Below are positions 33,630 through 45,063 of a DNA stretch of 64,000 bases, piece by piece (positions within the stretch are counted from its first letter, which is position 1; each line of letters begins with the position of its first letter). This DNA comes from Pseudogymnoascus destructans. Its lineage: Eukaryota > Ascomycota > Leotiomycetes > Thelebolales > Thelebolaceae. The notes beneath the pieces were generated by a model. The model was not told the DNA's origin. It did no database searches and was given only the letters and a program-made list of their open reading frames with translations. The stretch spans positions 1,798,001 through 1,862,000 of the forward strand of contig NW_020167520.1 in assembly GCF_001641265.1 (NCBI RefSeq), read 5' to 3'. Position numbers and translations under genes: made by a program.

Positions 33630-34264
33630 GCGTTGGGCTGTTGGGATTTCATTTAGTTTCGGACAAGGCTGGCTTAGCATTATGTACCTTCAATGGAGCA
33701 CAGCGAGGACGAAATAAAGATTTCAAAATGACTGATCCTGTGTGATGTGCCTGGTGCAGGCTTGTGCGTAGGGTTTTCCTCAGCTGAACTTCATTGGTGT
33801 GGGCTCACTTCATGAGACATATTGCGGGTGCTTTGAGAAATAAGAAGAGCAACGCACATAGCTGGCCACTTTCCCGTTTAGCATTCATGTCGATCGATAT
33901 TCACTTCACGGTGTTTTGTAAAGAGCTTGGAGATTTAAATGCCGTAATAGTTATATGCTCCAAAGGAGCCCACACAGAGTGACATATATCGCAACAATAT
34001 CGCGATCTACGATACGGGGGTTTATTAACAAAACTACTAGCTATCCCTACTTTGAGGAATATATAGCATCGGTGAAGTTCGGGGCTTAGCATTGCATATG
34101 TTCCCGACTGCGCTGCTTGTGCCCACGGGTGCGATGCGGGATCGGTGTACCCTCTCAATAAGCTTGGGACAACGATAAACGAGAACTCCCCCGCCTTCCC
34201 TTTCATCCACTTTAACAATAAACAACCACCAAAAAACCAACCCCTCATTACCACAACCGCAACA
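33630..34264. other. intergenic, adenosine kinase promoter
   Basis: No gene recognised. The last 80 bases are rich in AC and CA runs (AACAACCACC), a common pattern for fungal 5' leaders. Confidence 0.5.
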
Positions 34265-35519
34265 ATGGCTGCCACCAACGAATACTCCCTTCTCTGCTTG
34301 GAGAACCCCCTCCTTGGTATGAAACCGCTTCTATGATAAAAGTAACAATGGATTGAGGATAAGCTAATTAGACTAGACATCCAAGCTACCGGAGACCAAG
34401 CTCTCCTTGACAAGTATGGCCTGAAGGAGAACGATGCTATTCTTGCCGAAGAGAAGCATCTCGGACTTTACGAGGACCTCCTAACCAACTTCGATGCCAA
34501 GCTCATCGCTGGCGGCGCAGCCCAGAACACTGCCCGTGGCGCACAATACATCCTCCCCGAGAAGTCGGTTGTCTACATTGGCTGTGTCGGTAACGACAAG
34601 TACGCCGCTACTCTCCAAGAGGCCAACAAGCAGGCCGGTCTCCGTGTTGAGTACCGCGTCGATGCTGAGCATCCAACCGGACGTTGCGGTGTCATCATCA
34701 CCGGACACAACCGCAGCATGTGCACCGACCTTGCCGCTGCCAACCACTACAAGATTGACCACTTGAAGCAGCCCGAGATCTGGAGCTTGGTTGAGAAGGC
34801 CAAGACCATCTACGTCGGCGGTTACCACTTCACCGTCTGCCCTGAGGCTATCCAGGCCGTCGCCGAGGAGTCCGCCAAGGACAACAAGACCTTCGTCGTC
34901 TCCCTCTCCGCCCCATTCATCTGCCAGTTCTTCAAGGAGCCCCTTGACAAGAGCGCCCCATACTGGGATGTTGTCATCGGTAACGAGGGCGAGGCTTTGG
35001 CTTACGCTGAGAGCCACGGTCTCAAGACCACCGACATTGCTGAGATCGCACAGCACCTGGCCGACCTGCCAAAGGAGAACACCAAGAGGGAGAGACTTGC
35101 CATCATCACCCAGGGTACCCTCCCAACTATCGTCGCTACCCAGGGCAAGGGCACCAAGTCTTACCCAGTTCACGCCATTGACCCCAAGGCTATCTGCGAC
35201 ACCAACGGCGCTGGTGATGCGTTCGCCGGTGGTTTCGTTGCTGGTCTTGTCCAGAACAAGTCTGTCGAGGAGAGCGTCGACATGGGCCAGTGGTTGGCCC
35301 GCCTTGGTATCCAAGAGCTTGGTCCTTCGTGAGTACACATTTTCATATCCCTAACTCCTTACATCGCATATCAGTCTACATCACCAAGCGTATGGTTGCA
35401 ACAGATTGTCATTGTTATACTATGAGAGCCACTCAATATCCCTATTGTAATGAACATTGCTAACCACTGCACGTCCCAGATACCCCTTCCCCAAGCAGAC
35501 CTACACTCGTTCTGCTTAG
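34265..35519 (+). CDS. ADO1: adenosine kinase
   Basis: The enzyme phosphorylates adenosine to AMP and removes adenosine formed in the S-adenosylmethionine cycle. Exons are 34265-34316, 34377-35328 and 35480-35519 (introns 60 and 151 bp, both in phase), giving 347 aa, the usual size. It belongs to the PfkB family: MAATNEYSLLCLENPLLD at the start, GGAAQNTARGAQ for substrate binding, and the C-terminal PfkB signature DTNGAGDAFAGGF with the catalytic aspartate (about residue 300). Codon use is strongly biased to C-ending codons, as in the uL2 gene, which suggests high expression. The second intron is longer than average; the last exon supplies only YPFPKQTYTRSA. Confidence 0.95.
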
Positions 35520-35877
35520 ATTAGTCCATTCATTCTTTTCACAGTAAATGCGACGTTAAAGAAGGGCAAGCCATGGATTTCAACACCGGGGGGCGCCTTC
35601 GGCGTAGAGCAGATATGACGATGCCATGAATAGTTATGATCCTCCACGATCAGGCATAGCCAGGTACAGAAAAAGTCAGCTATATAGAATAAGACAGGTG
35701 TCAATCTGACTCTTGGATTTCTATGAACGCATATTGGCAGTGACTCGTTACCGAAGATGTATGGCATGGTTCATGTGAACTATTGCCTCATGTCGACGTT
35801 ACGCTTATCGTGAGTATATGCTATAGTTCGGTACAGATATAATGTCCCTCGATAGGTGACACTTCCAGTCATATGGC
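35520..35877. other. convergent 3' flanks
   Basis: 358 bp between adenosine kinase and the EST1-like gene, which end towards each other. I see nothing else. Confidence 0.5.
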
Positions 35878-38525
35878 TCAGCTGCCTTGACCACTTGGTG
35901 GTGTTGGGTCGTTGCGAGAATAGGCTGCTGGCTGGCTGCCGTTCCAAGCGGAACTCTGAAGCATAACTTGCTTCTCATACTCGCTTCGTGGTGCATATCC
36001 TGGTCCAAGCTTTCGTGGAAGGTTATATGGCGCCTGGTTGCCGTTAACACCAAGATGATCAATCGGGGTGTTCTGGTAGATGCTACTACTGTTCGAAAAC
36101 CCCGATGGCTGATACCGTGCTTCCAATGACTGCTGCAGTTGCTGAGCGGCATTGAAAGACGGTCCACCGCGTGGAAAGCTGGTATTGGCAGTTGAGGGGG
36201 TTCTTTCCCAATTGCTATGAGGCGTAGAGCTGTTACTGCTATGTTGGAAGGATGCCATGGGAGCGTAATTTTCTGGGCCCATGCCTCTACTAACTGGTGG
36301 TCTTTCATGTCCTGAGCCCTGCAATTCTCCGGGACGGGGCGAGAAAGGCGAAGGCGCGAATCCGGGGAAACCCGATATTCTAGGAGGAGTCGGCTGATAA
36401 GGTTCTTGGTTCATGCCTTGAAAAGAAGCAAAGACTTCCAATGCGGTATTGCTGTGCATCCCATAAGAAGTCTCAGCGCTTCCGTTGACATTGCCATCTG
36501 CGAACATCTTGGATGGAGTCACTAGGTCATCGACCATTTGATACATATCCGTTGATAGGCTCTGATGAGATTCGGATGGATCGACGCTTGGAGGTCTCTT
36601 GAACTCACTGTTCAGCTCCGATACACGGTGATGCTCGCTGGTATAGCTGAATCTCGAACTCGCTTGCGTCCCCAACTCGGACGGTTGTGTCATTGGGCTT
36701 GCATCTTGCAGCGTTGACGGGGGGCCATCCTCAAAAAAGCGGAATTGGCCATCCACTGCGTAAATGGGGTACTCAGTATTCGTAGCGAGAACCATGCCGT
36801 CTCTTAGAATTTCTCGAATCCTCGCCATCATTTCTACATTCGGATGATGACGCTCAACTCCTGGATCTGTGCTTCGCTTCTTCAGCTTATCTTCACTATC
36901 GGTGTATAACCTGCAAAGAGTGCTGTCCCGGAAAGGTTTAAATCCAACAGTGGCAGAGTCTTCCTCCAGCAAATAATCAATGTCGGGTAATTCGGCCACA
37001 GGAAACACTGCAACAAGCAGGCTCAAGGTGGTGCAGTACATGGACCACATCTCCTTAATGTGAATGCATATGGGTGCGGTTCCCACTTGAGCGGTAATAA
37101 CTGGGGCTGTGGCCACCAACCACGTGCTGTATTGACGCAGTGCGGGTAGGATTCGGCGAGTTACCGCTGTAATGGACTCGGCAGAAGTTTGCTTTTCTTT
37201 TCCAGTTACGTCCGGGGCATTGTGGCCATGATTGGCGTCATCAAGCTCTGGTTGTAATAGTTGAAGAAGCATAAACAGCATCCTGACATTAAGCCGGAGG
37301 TAGAAGTAGTATGCTTGGACGCATCTTTCACTGGCTTCATCACCTTCTGCTTCTGAGTTTTTGTCAGTTTATATCAAATGCTGTAGTAGGGGTTGCATTA
37401 CCTGCAAGTCTTACACCAGCAAAATATTCTGCGGCAATGTTGATAATAACAATCCTGTCCAGAATATTTTCCAGCGATTGTTCTTTAAGAAGAACGGTCA
37501 TTTGACTCAACACTTCGTTCTCAAGTTCATCGTGGTTGGGGAACTCTTCTCCTTTGTACAACTGAGCATGAAGGCGGACAAACCATAATACCATACCCGC
37601 AGCAGGGTTACCGACCGGCGAATCTCTCTTTTGACCCGGTCCGAGCCATGTTGTGGTAATCTTTTTAAATTCAACCGCGAGGTTTGACTGCGCCAATGGA
37701 TGGGGCTCCTTCACTGCCAACGCACGATACAGGTAGTAGACGGCATCCAAATGATTGCCATCCGCCAGCGAGATGACTGCCATTTGGTTAAATGCGCTTC
37801 CCGAGTCTGGATATAGGTCATTCGCAAGCCTATAGTGAGCGTTGGCCTTCTCCCAGCTACGATCTTTCGTATTGAGATCATTGCGGTATCGGTATAAATC
37901 GCCGAGTCGAAGAAGGGTTGAGTGGCATGACAGGAGGATAAGGTGCTTCAGATCTTCAGAGACTTCCACGGGAGGATCAACTGAGAGTGTGCTAAGTGTA
38001 AGCCGGTGCGCTATTATGCGCAGCTCCTCGAGGCCATCGACGTGGGATGCCAGCCGTTGGATGTAGCCCTTATAGTAGTATTGGCTCAGCTTGAGAAAAT
38101 CAGCATATCGCTTCTCCCATTTCCGTCTCTCGACTGTAATTCTTTTCTGTTCGGGGCTTTTAAGCCTGGCGACAATTTTTCGGTATCGTTTGTTGATCGA
38201 GCTATGTGCTTCCCAAAGAGCAGTTTCCACACCCTCCGCGATGGCGTATTCGAAGTCAGCGAAGATAGTGGTCTCGCATGCAATGCGCAACCTTGTAGAT
38301 TATTTAGTTTCTGTCTGTGAACGAATAAGAGGAGGGCCATACTCCGATATCAGATCCTCAATATCGCCTATCAAACTTTCCCTCTCTTTCAGTTTCGCTC
38401 GGAGTTCTCGATGGATTTGTTTCGCAGCACTGGCCAAATTGTCAGCAAATATCCAAGTAAAAGCAAGTCATACATAGAATGCGCTATATACTTACTGCCA
38501 TTGCACCTCGGCATTGGCTGCCATG
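35878..38525 (-). CDS. EST1/SMG7-like TPR protein
   Basis: Four exons (38525-38497, 38429-38343, 38291-37402, 37352-35878) join in phase to 826 aa. The third intron is found from a GTATGG donor and restores DLISELRIACETTIFADFE. The N-terminal half matches the 14-3-3-like/TPR region of EST1/SMG7 proteins: KWEKRYADFLKLSQYYYKGYIQRLA, then SWEKANAHYRLANDLYPDSGSAFNQMAVI, then DAVYYLYRALAVKEPHPLAQSNL. The segment around 37000-37250 continues the DNA/RNA-binding helical region. The last 300 residues are Ser/Pro/Gln-rich and disordered. Relatives act in telomerase recruitment (Est1) or nonsense-mediated decay (SMG7, Ebs1); sequence alone does not decide between them. No PIN domain is present, unlike SMG6. 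Confidence 0.85.
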
Positions 38526-39116
38526 TTATCGTTATCTTGAGAGATCGGACTATGGCCGGCCCCAGATGCCTCTGGACAAAGTGATGGAATGGGTAAAAGC
38601 CATTAGCAGGAGATAAGTTGAGGTTCTCAGTCCGATCAAAGCCGCTGAAAAGAACAAATGCAGATGTAGGCAAGACAAGAGCGTTTTGCTCAGTGAGTGA
38701 AATTTTGGGTGGTGGAAATGCCGCGGGCGCATTTGTATATCTCACTTTTCCTCGAGATCGGTGGAAGCAAAGTAACGCGCAAGGTTGCCGCACATGTCCC
38801 ACTTGAGGCTTGGCGAAATATAGTGCCCAAAGCGACACTAGTTCTAACCTGGGACCACCCTACAAACGCAACTCACAAGGCTGAAATGATTAACGATACC
38901 CTCGATTTGTTGCAGACATTAACGATATAAACGACATACTGATACCCTGACAACTACCACACAAGATATTGTGTCTTTCTCCAGAGTAACTTGAATTCTC
39001 GAGCAAACCTAACCATACAGCATTCCGCAGACAGAAAGTCAAGAAGCTAGCTGGCTCAAGTGCTGAGGAGAGGGATAAAGCCCACCAAGTAACTACCCCA
39101 CTATCACATATTGAAG
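38526..39116. other. divergent promoter region, EST1-like / zinc finger
   Basis: 591 bp between two divergent start codons. I see no gene or RNA. Confidence 0.5.
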
Positions 39117-39959
39117 ATGGTCAAACGCTCACGAGAAGACTCTGATCCCCCGCCACTCTCCGAGTATAACGATTCCATATATGCCACAGACAGTTCTGGG
39201 GCTTCTCCACATCCAACAGACCCAAATGCCTACGAAGCGGTGAAGATAGTACATCTCGACCCCGAGTACAGCGGAGCAGCAACGGTTGGAGTGATGAGAT
39301 GCTCTTTACCAGGACACCGACCAGACCTCTCATTTCACTCCTTTGACGATTATGAAGTCCACTACAGCAAAACACACGTCAACCGCTGCGTCGAATGTCG
39401 GAAAAACTTCCCCACGGAGCACTTCCTGAGTCTCCACCAGGCAGAGAACCATGATCCCCTCGTTGGGGTTCTTAGGGACCGAGGTGAACATACATATGCA
39501 TGCTTTGTCGAGGATTGTGATCGGAAGTGCTCTACTCCTCAGAAGCGTCGTTTACATTTAATCGACAAACACTCGTTTCCAAAAGAGTACGAATTTTTCG
39601 TCGTCAATAATGGCATCGACAGGAAAAGCTCCATGCTCCGTTCTGGCAGACATAGACGAAGGAGCTCGATTATGCAACAGAAGATCTACAATGGGAGCCG
39701 AGGCCGAAATAGGTCAGGGAACATGGAGACGGACAATACGGACGAGGCCCCCGAAACAACGACGGCAAATACTGAAACCGATGGTGCTACCAGGCACGAC
39801 GTGGCAAATTCTGCCCACGGAAAGGCCGCTGTTCCGGAGGATGGTGATGATGATGCGGAGATTGAGGGTCTTACAGAAGCAATTTCCGCACTCCGATTTG
39901 TGCCACCGAGTGTGAAATTCGGCAGAGGGAGAGGCAGGGCTGGTTTTAGCAAGAGCTGA
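39117..39959 (+). CDS. C2H2 zinc-finger protein, ZNF511-like
   Basis: This single-exon gene encodes 280 aa. Three C2H2-like fingers are visible: MRCSLPGHRPDLSFHSFDDYEVHYSKTH (about residues 62-90), CVECRKNFPTEHFLSLHQAENH (about 92-114) and CFVEDCDRKCSTPQKRRLHLIDKH (about 128-152). The arrangement, with the last finger followed by SFPKEYEFFVVNNGID, resembles ZNF511 proteins, whose role is not well known. The C-terminus is acidic and ends in a GRGRGRAG tail. The ATG at 39117 is chosen because the base triplet two codons upstream is TTG. Confidence 0.8.
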   Translation: MVKRSREDSDPPPLSEYNDSIYATDSSGASPHPTDPNAYEAVKIVHLDPEYSGAATVGVMRCSLPGHRPDLSFHSFDDYEVHYSKTHVNRCVECRKNFPTEHFLSLHQAENHDPLVGVLRDRGEHTYACFVEDCDRKCSTPQKRRLHLIDKHSFPKEYEFFVVNNGIDRKSSMLRSGRHRRRSSIMQQKIYNGSRGRNRSGNMETDNTDEAPETTTANTETDGATRHDVANSAHGKAAVPEDGDDDAEIEGLTEAISALRFVPPSVKFGRGRGRAGFSKS

Positions 39960-40267
39960 CTGACACCATAAAATCACCACGGACAAATATAAAACAACGA
40001 CAACTTGATACGTAACTCAGCCATAACCCTCGCGCAACGTTTCTATTACATCAAGCGACCGCTTCCCGTATAAAGAAACTAAATAAAGTCAAGTCATTCC
40101 ATGATATCGATACCCATCACACCGCGTATCTCATTCCACATTAGAGTATCATGTGCATACTCTGTTCTTCTTATCGCCATTGATTTTACTGTCCCCACTC
40201 ATGTGTGATTGTCGGAGCCGAGCTCCACTTGCAAGAGCGGATGTATGCAGCGCATGCTGGTAAGCGC
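39960..40267. other. convergent 3' flanks
   Basis: 308 bp between the zinc-finger gene and YOP1; I see no gene. Confidence 0.5.
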
Positions 40268-41057
40268 TTACAGTGTCTTGTCCGAGGTAGCAGACGCAAC
40301 CTTTGAGCGAAGGTTGGAAGCAGTCGACTGCTGGAAGTGGCGCGAGAAAACGGGCTGGAAGAAGGAGCGGAAGATGAGTTGGGCACCACTGCTTCTGTGT
40401 TAGTGACGACTCAAGCTCTGAGAATTGGGAAACAGGCATACCCAGTCTGGGGAAGCGCAAGCCAGAGGGTGAAGATGAGCTTGAATGTGTAGTAGAATGG
40501 GAACCAGTAAATAACGGAGATCAAGCTCTCAACCACACTGTGATAGTTAGATAAGTTAGCCAGAATATAATAGAAAAGGGTTTAGGGTATTCTACGTCAA
40601 AAATCCGAACACAACCCAGTACTACGCGTGAGTTAGCAAAGTTTGTTTAGACAGATTAAGGTCGTGATCGTGACGTACGGTGAGCCATTGGGTATCATCG
40701 GCCTTGTCGGCAGAGAAAATAGCTTCGAGGGAATAGTATCCGGGGATGATGAATCCAGCAAAGTTGGTAAGGATTTGACCTCCGAAGTTGAAAAAAACGA
40801 AGAAGAAGTAGAGGCCGACAACACCAAGAACGGCGTAAACCTTGGGGATGGATGTCTGCTTCTCGAAGTTGTTGAAGACCTGGTACTTCGAAAGCTAGAA
40901 GAAAGACATCATTAGAGAACATTCCCGACGATTAACAAGAATGTGCAGTTTCGGGCCGTTGCGTGCCAGCTCTAACTTGTTGCGACAAAGGCATTTGTAG
41001 ACTCACCATCTTGTCGAGCTGGCTCAGGTGAGCTTGTGCTTTATCTTGGAACGACAT
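40268..41057 (-). CDS. YOP1: Yop1 (DP1/TB2/HVA22 family, ER membrane-shaping)
   Basis: Yop1 inserts hydrophobic hairpins into the ER membrane and bends tubules together with reticulons. Five exons (41057-41007, 40894-40679, 40621-40596, 40537-40442, 40388-40268) join to 169 aa. The third exon is only 26 nt (YWVVFGFLT) and is needed to keep the frame. Visible parts are KVYAVLGVVGLYFFFVFFNFGG and LTNFAGFIIPGYYSLEAIF (first hairpin), the family signature DDTQWLTYWVVFGF, and ESLISVIYWFPFYYTFKLIFTLWLALP (second hairpin), followed by GGAQLIF and a polar tail. Length and order are typical of the family. Confidence 0.92.
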
Positions 41058-41775
41058 CTTGTAGCTTGATAAGCTCTATAGAGTCGATAGAGTGGATTTG
41101 GTCAAATAGACAGTTGTAATAATGAGTTATGTGTGAATGTTGAGCGAAAACTGAGCTTGCGATGGAACTTGTAATGTTGGTAGTGCGATGATGAAAAGGT
41201 CTGATGGAAAGTGGAAAGTTGGTTTTGAGCGACGTTGTGGTGATGTGCCCACACACTTCTGCCCCAGGCGTCATAGCCAAGCTCCTTTCGAGTTTAGCGC
41301 CATTCCGAGATCAATAAGCGAAAGGTTGCCTCATTAACCCAGGATACGTGGGATGCGAGTAAACAACAAGCAAAGAATCGAACAATTTGATTGACGACAA
41401 CCTCGATGCAGCAACCATTCGCCAACTACGTCCAGACTGAATACTCGGACAAATCCTAAAAAACGAAAGTTTCCCAGACGTAATTCCCCAAGGACGCCAG
41501 AACACGGATCCCGTCATCGGCTGCAAACAATCGCCAAACATCATCAACAACAAAGCCTAGCCCCGCTCTAGATAATGAGATATTATATTATATAACAATA
41601 AAACATTGGACCCTCGAAGACATCTTTTACATACAAACAAATGGGTATGTAGGCACTGGCGCTGCGCGTTACATTTGCTCAATGCGAAATATTTATACCG
41701 CGCATCCCATTATTTACCATCCCAACAACGCGAAATACTAAGGGCTTAGCAGATTTATCCCAACCACAAACCGAG
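41058..41775. other. divergent promoter region, YOP1 / RFX
   Basis: 718 bp. It holds the X-box-like site at 41325-41338. I see no gene. Confidence 0.5.
41325..41338 (+). promoter_or_regulatory. X-box-like site upstream of the RFX gene
   Basis: GTTGCCTCATTAAC fits the RFX consensus GTNRCC-(0-3)-RGYAAC with one mismatch (T for G in the second half). It lies about 440 bp before the RFX start and 270 bp before YOP1. Yeast Crt1 represses its own gene through X-boxes, so self-control is possible here. One imperfect site is weak evidence. Confidence 0.3.
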
Positions 41776-44299
41776 ATGGTGCCCACGAAAAGTCGCTCGC
41801 GCTCAAACACGGCTGTCTCTATGAAGGGGAGAAAGCGCCAGCTTTCCCGGGGATCAACAACAAGTCTACACAGTGCCGCCACGCTACACGACCAACAAAC
41901 GGACGGTAACCCCGCCGAATACCAGAAACAATGGTTTGAGAACGAGCAACAACAAAGATTCGCGGGTGGCGGCCATGTAACTGCCGAAGACATGGTTATG
42001 CAGTCCGCCTCACAGCTGCGAGACCCGCGGGACTATGGCATCGACCCCGCGCTGGGTGCTGCGGTCAACCATACCTTAGGATACTCGCATGACGGCTCGT
42101 ATAGGCCCGAACATGCACGGCGGTCTCTACCAACCGATGGGTATGGAACAAATTTGGAAGATGATAGCCCTATGCTTGAAGGCCGTAGCGATGAGCAGGA
42201 TGACGTCGATTCGTTAGCTGGTGCTAATGGAGCTCCCAAAAAGGCTTCGAAGTCGAGCGCAGCAAATGAGCTTGAGATGCGCCAGCTATTTCAAAATAAT
42301 AAGCACCGCAAACTGCCTGAAGTAGCTACAGAGCTACATGGCAATGAAAGGGGACCGCGGTCCGAGAGGATGCGGCAGGTGTTTGCAATGATCTGGTATG
42401 TGCTTAAACCACAGTCTTTGACTTATACTAATGTCTGCAGGATTAATCAAGTTTGTGACAAAGGAAAAGGGTCAGTACCTAGAGGTCGCGTATACGCAAA
42501 CTATGTTTCAAGGTGTGCAACGGAACGCGTCACGGTGCTCAACCCAGCGTCTTTCGGCAAGCTTGTCCGAGTTTTATTCCCTGGCCTAAAAACAAGGCGC
42601 CTAGGTGTCCGAGGTGAATCTAAGTATCACTATGTCAACTTCAGCCTGAAGGAAGATCAGCCAAACCTAATTGAGAATCCATCAACGCAAAAATACCAAC
42701 CCATGAAGACGGCTGAAGCCAAGAGATTTGCTCAGGAGCCTAGGTGTGTTTTATAACTTGCTAGAAAAGCATCCACGTCGTGCTAACATTATTTGTAGTC
42801 TTCGGTCACACACTCCGGTGGATAAACAAGAATTCCCAGCAACGGGTTTCTCGCCTGTCCTTGAGCAGACAAGTAGGCCTGCATCTAGCTTTGTGCAATC
42901 ACGTAGTCTATATAACCAGTCGGTCCTTCACAACCTCCAAGATCTCGAATACAACGGCAAAATAAGCCAGCATCTGTGCTTTGTCCCGCCGGCAGACAAT
43001 TCGATGCACGAATATGAGCCCATCACGTTGCCAAAGATTGAACCATTCATCCCAGCTGGGACAGATCCAGATTCGGCAACAGCGTTGACAGCGCTGTATC
43101 GTTCCCACTGCACCTCTCTAGTGGATGCGATCCGCTTTGTCAAACAAAAGACCTTCTTTTATCTATTCACTTCCTTTCATGGAACCCTCACCATGCCGGT
43201 GCAGAAACTCTTTGGTCACGAGAGTATCGCGCCGTGGATAGAAGAATGCGATTTCATCATGTACCAAAAGATGATCCGACTTCTAGGCCATTTGACTCTT
43301 GAAGTTGTACCGCAACAAATTCTAGACACCTTGCATGCAATCTCAGAGCGCCTGGTTTCTCACATCCAGACATCTTTCCACGGCCAGCCTGCTCACGTCA
43401 TCGATGCCAAGGTCGCTCCTGCAACCCTATTCGCTGGCTTGTTAGATCGCATGTGCAGAGTCAACCTCACGGCCCATGCAGCCGCAAATATGCTTTCTCA
43501 TCCTCCTAATCGGGATCAGATGTACCAAGATTGGATATCGATGGTACGTCTGCGAAAGGTCGCAGAATGCATCCCAACAAGGGCAATGGATGATGTGGCA
43601 AGGCTCCTCTTAACGGAGTTACGAGATCTTCTTGATCCAGTTACGGTGGCTTGGGATATAGAAAGTGTCACACCATACGGTGATATGTCAGCTCGAAGCG
43701 GTAACCAAAGGGAATCCAGCATTCATTTAGATTCGACGACAGAAAATGTCCTCGATCGCTGGGTCAATTTCTTGGTCTCGATTCCGGGTAGGTTCTCCTA
43801 CGCTAGCCCCGCGGACATTATATGGTGTGTCGAGCGCGTCGGCACAGCAGTGATGAGAGATCTCACTATCAAGTCCGGCCAGAGTTTTGGATCCTGGTGG
43901 GTCACAAAATGCTGGATCGACGAGATGATATCTTTCATGGCCGAGAAGGGTGGTTTCATGGAATACAAGACATCCAACACCAGGCGGAACGAGAACACAG
44001 TCCAGTCTCAACAGAACCGAGCGGCCGAATCGAACCCGAATGTATATAATGGCCTGCCCATGGACGACTTTGAGCATCAGCAGTATATGAACGGCTCTAA
44101 TGGCCACGGCATTACGATTCCAGGTCCGATGGACACGGCAAGCAGCGCAGCTATGAATGTTGTTTCCGGACATGATGACAGTGGAATTGGCATGCGGACG
44201 CCAGACGACGAGTTCTCCATGAGCAAGTTCAACTTCAGCGATGCTCAAATGGGAACCCCTAATATGGATGGAACGATCAACCTCGCACAGGCAGCTTAA
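41776..44299 (+). CDS. RFX-family transcription factor
   Basis: Exons 41776-42395, 42441-42743 and 42799-44299 (introns of 45 and 55 bp, both ending phase 2) encode 807 aa. The RFX winged-helix DNA-binding domain spans about residues 205-275: INQVCDKGKGSVPRGRVYANYVSRC, then LNPASFGKLVRVLFPGLKTRRLGVRGESKYHY. It is cut by the first intron at its start. The region behind it (VDAIRFVKQKTFF, then helices to about 660) corresponds to the extended dimerisation region of RFX proteins. The C-terminus is Asn/Gly-rich. Fungal members include yeast Crt1 (DNA-damage response) and Penicillium/Acremonium CPCR1/RfxA (development, secondary metabolism). Confidence 0.92.
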
Positions 44300-45063
44300 A
44301 ACTTCCAAAGCATGATACTTTTTGACGGCCTCACGTTGCGATTGGGAATTGGTAGATTTCTCGAAGCTTTCTTCAAAGCTCCAAACTAGGGTAGAAGGGG
44401 TCACTGGTTGGGCACGGATGGGACCCCATTATGATCCTGGGATGATATTTATGATGTAGACTTGTGTGGGGGCACGGCGTGTATGTGTATATAGGATTGA
44501 TTTTTTGGTAATCCATGGTGGATTAGGTGGGCAAAGGCCTGTTTGTTTGGTTTGTGTTGGGCTGGCTGACTTACTGCGCTATTTTTAATTCTCGAGAGGA
44601 GCCGTGGATGTCTGTCTTCGACATTGATGTACTTGCGTCAAACTGAATGAGATATTTTGTTTGGTCATCACAATGGATTATGTTCCCTTTGCCAGGTTTT
44701 GAGTTTTCCAAGTGATTGTGATCTAAACCGTTGAAAAATAACGCCGTTCCTGAACGGCTAAAAAAGAATTAGGGGAAAATATGTTCGGGTATCGTCGCGC
44801 TCCAGACCAACGCTTAAAAAGCCTTGGACATAGTACAGACGAGTCCGAAACACGAGGAAGCACGGAGGAGCGTCATCAAACTGTCAGCTGCAGATAACTC
44901 TTACAATATTAATACCCGAGTCAATCGCTTCCATCATGCCGCCACCGTAACCGCCACTCGCTCCAAAACTGCACAAGGCATCAGCTAGATATATTTATCG
45001 GCCTCGTATCTGGCACGGGGAGCCTCGCCATCAGTGCCACATGCGCATGGCTACAACACCACG
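44300..45063. other. intergenic, RFX 3' flank and MID1 promoter
   Basis: 764 bp with no gene seen. The direction of both neighbours makes it the MID1 promoter. Confidence 0.5.

Noticed and set aside
34481..35338. 285-codon open frame antisense to adenosine kinase
   Set aside because: It arises from the strong codon bias of the kinase gene. The translation has no known motif, while the sense strand has the full PfkB signature.
38389..38838. 149-codon minus-strand frame upstream of the EST1-like gene
   Set aside because: It reads through the first intron of that gene in another frame. The spliced model with start 38525 fits the family.
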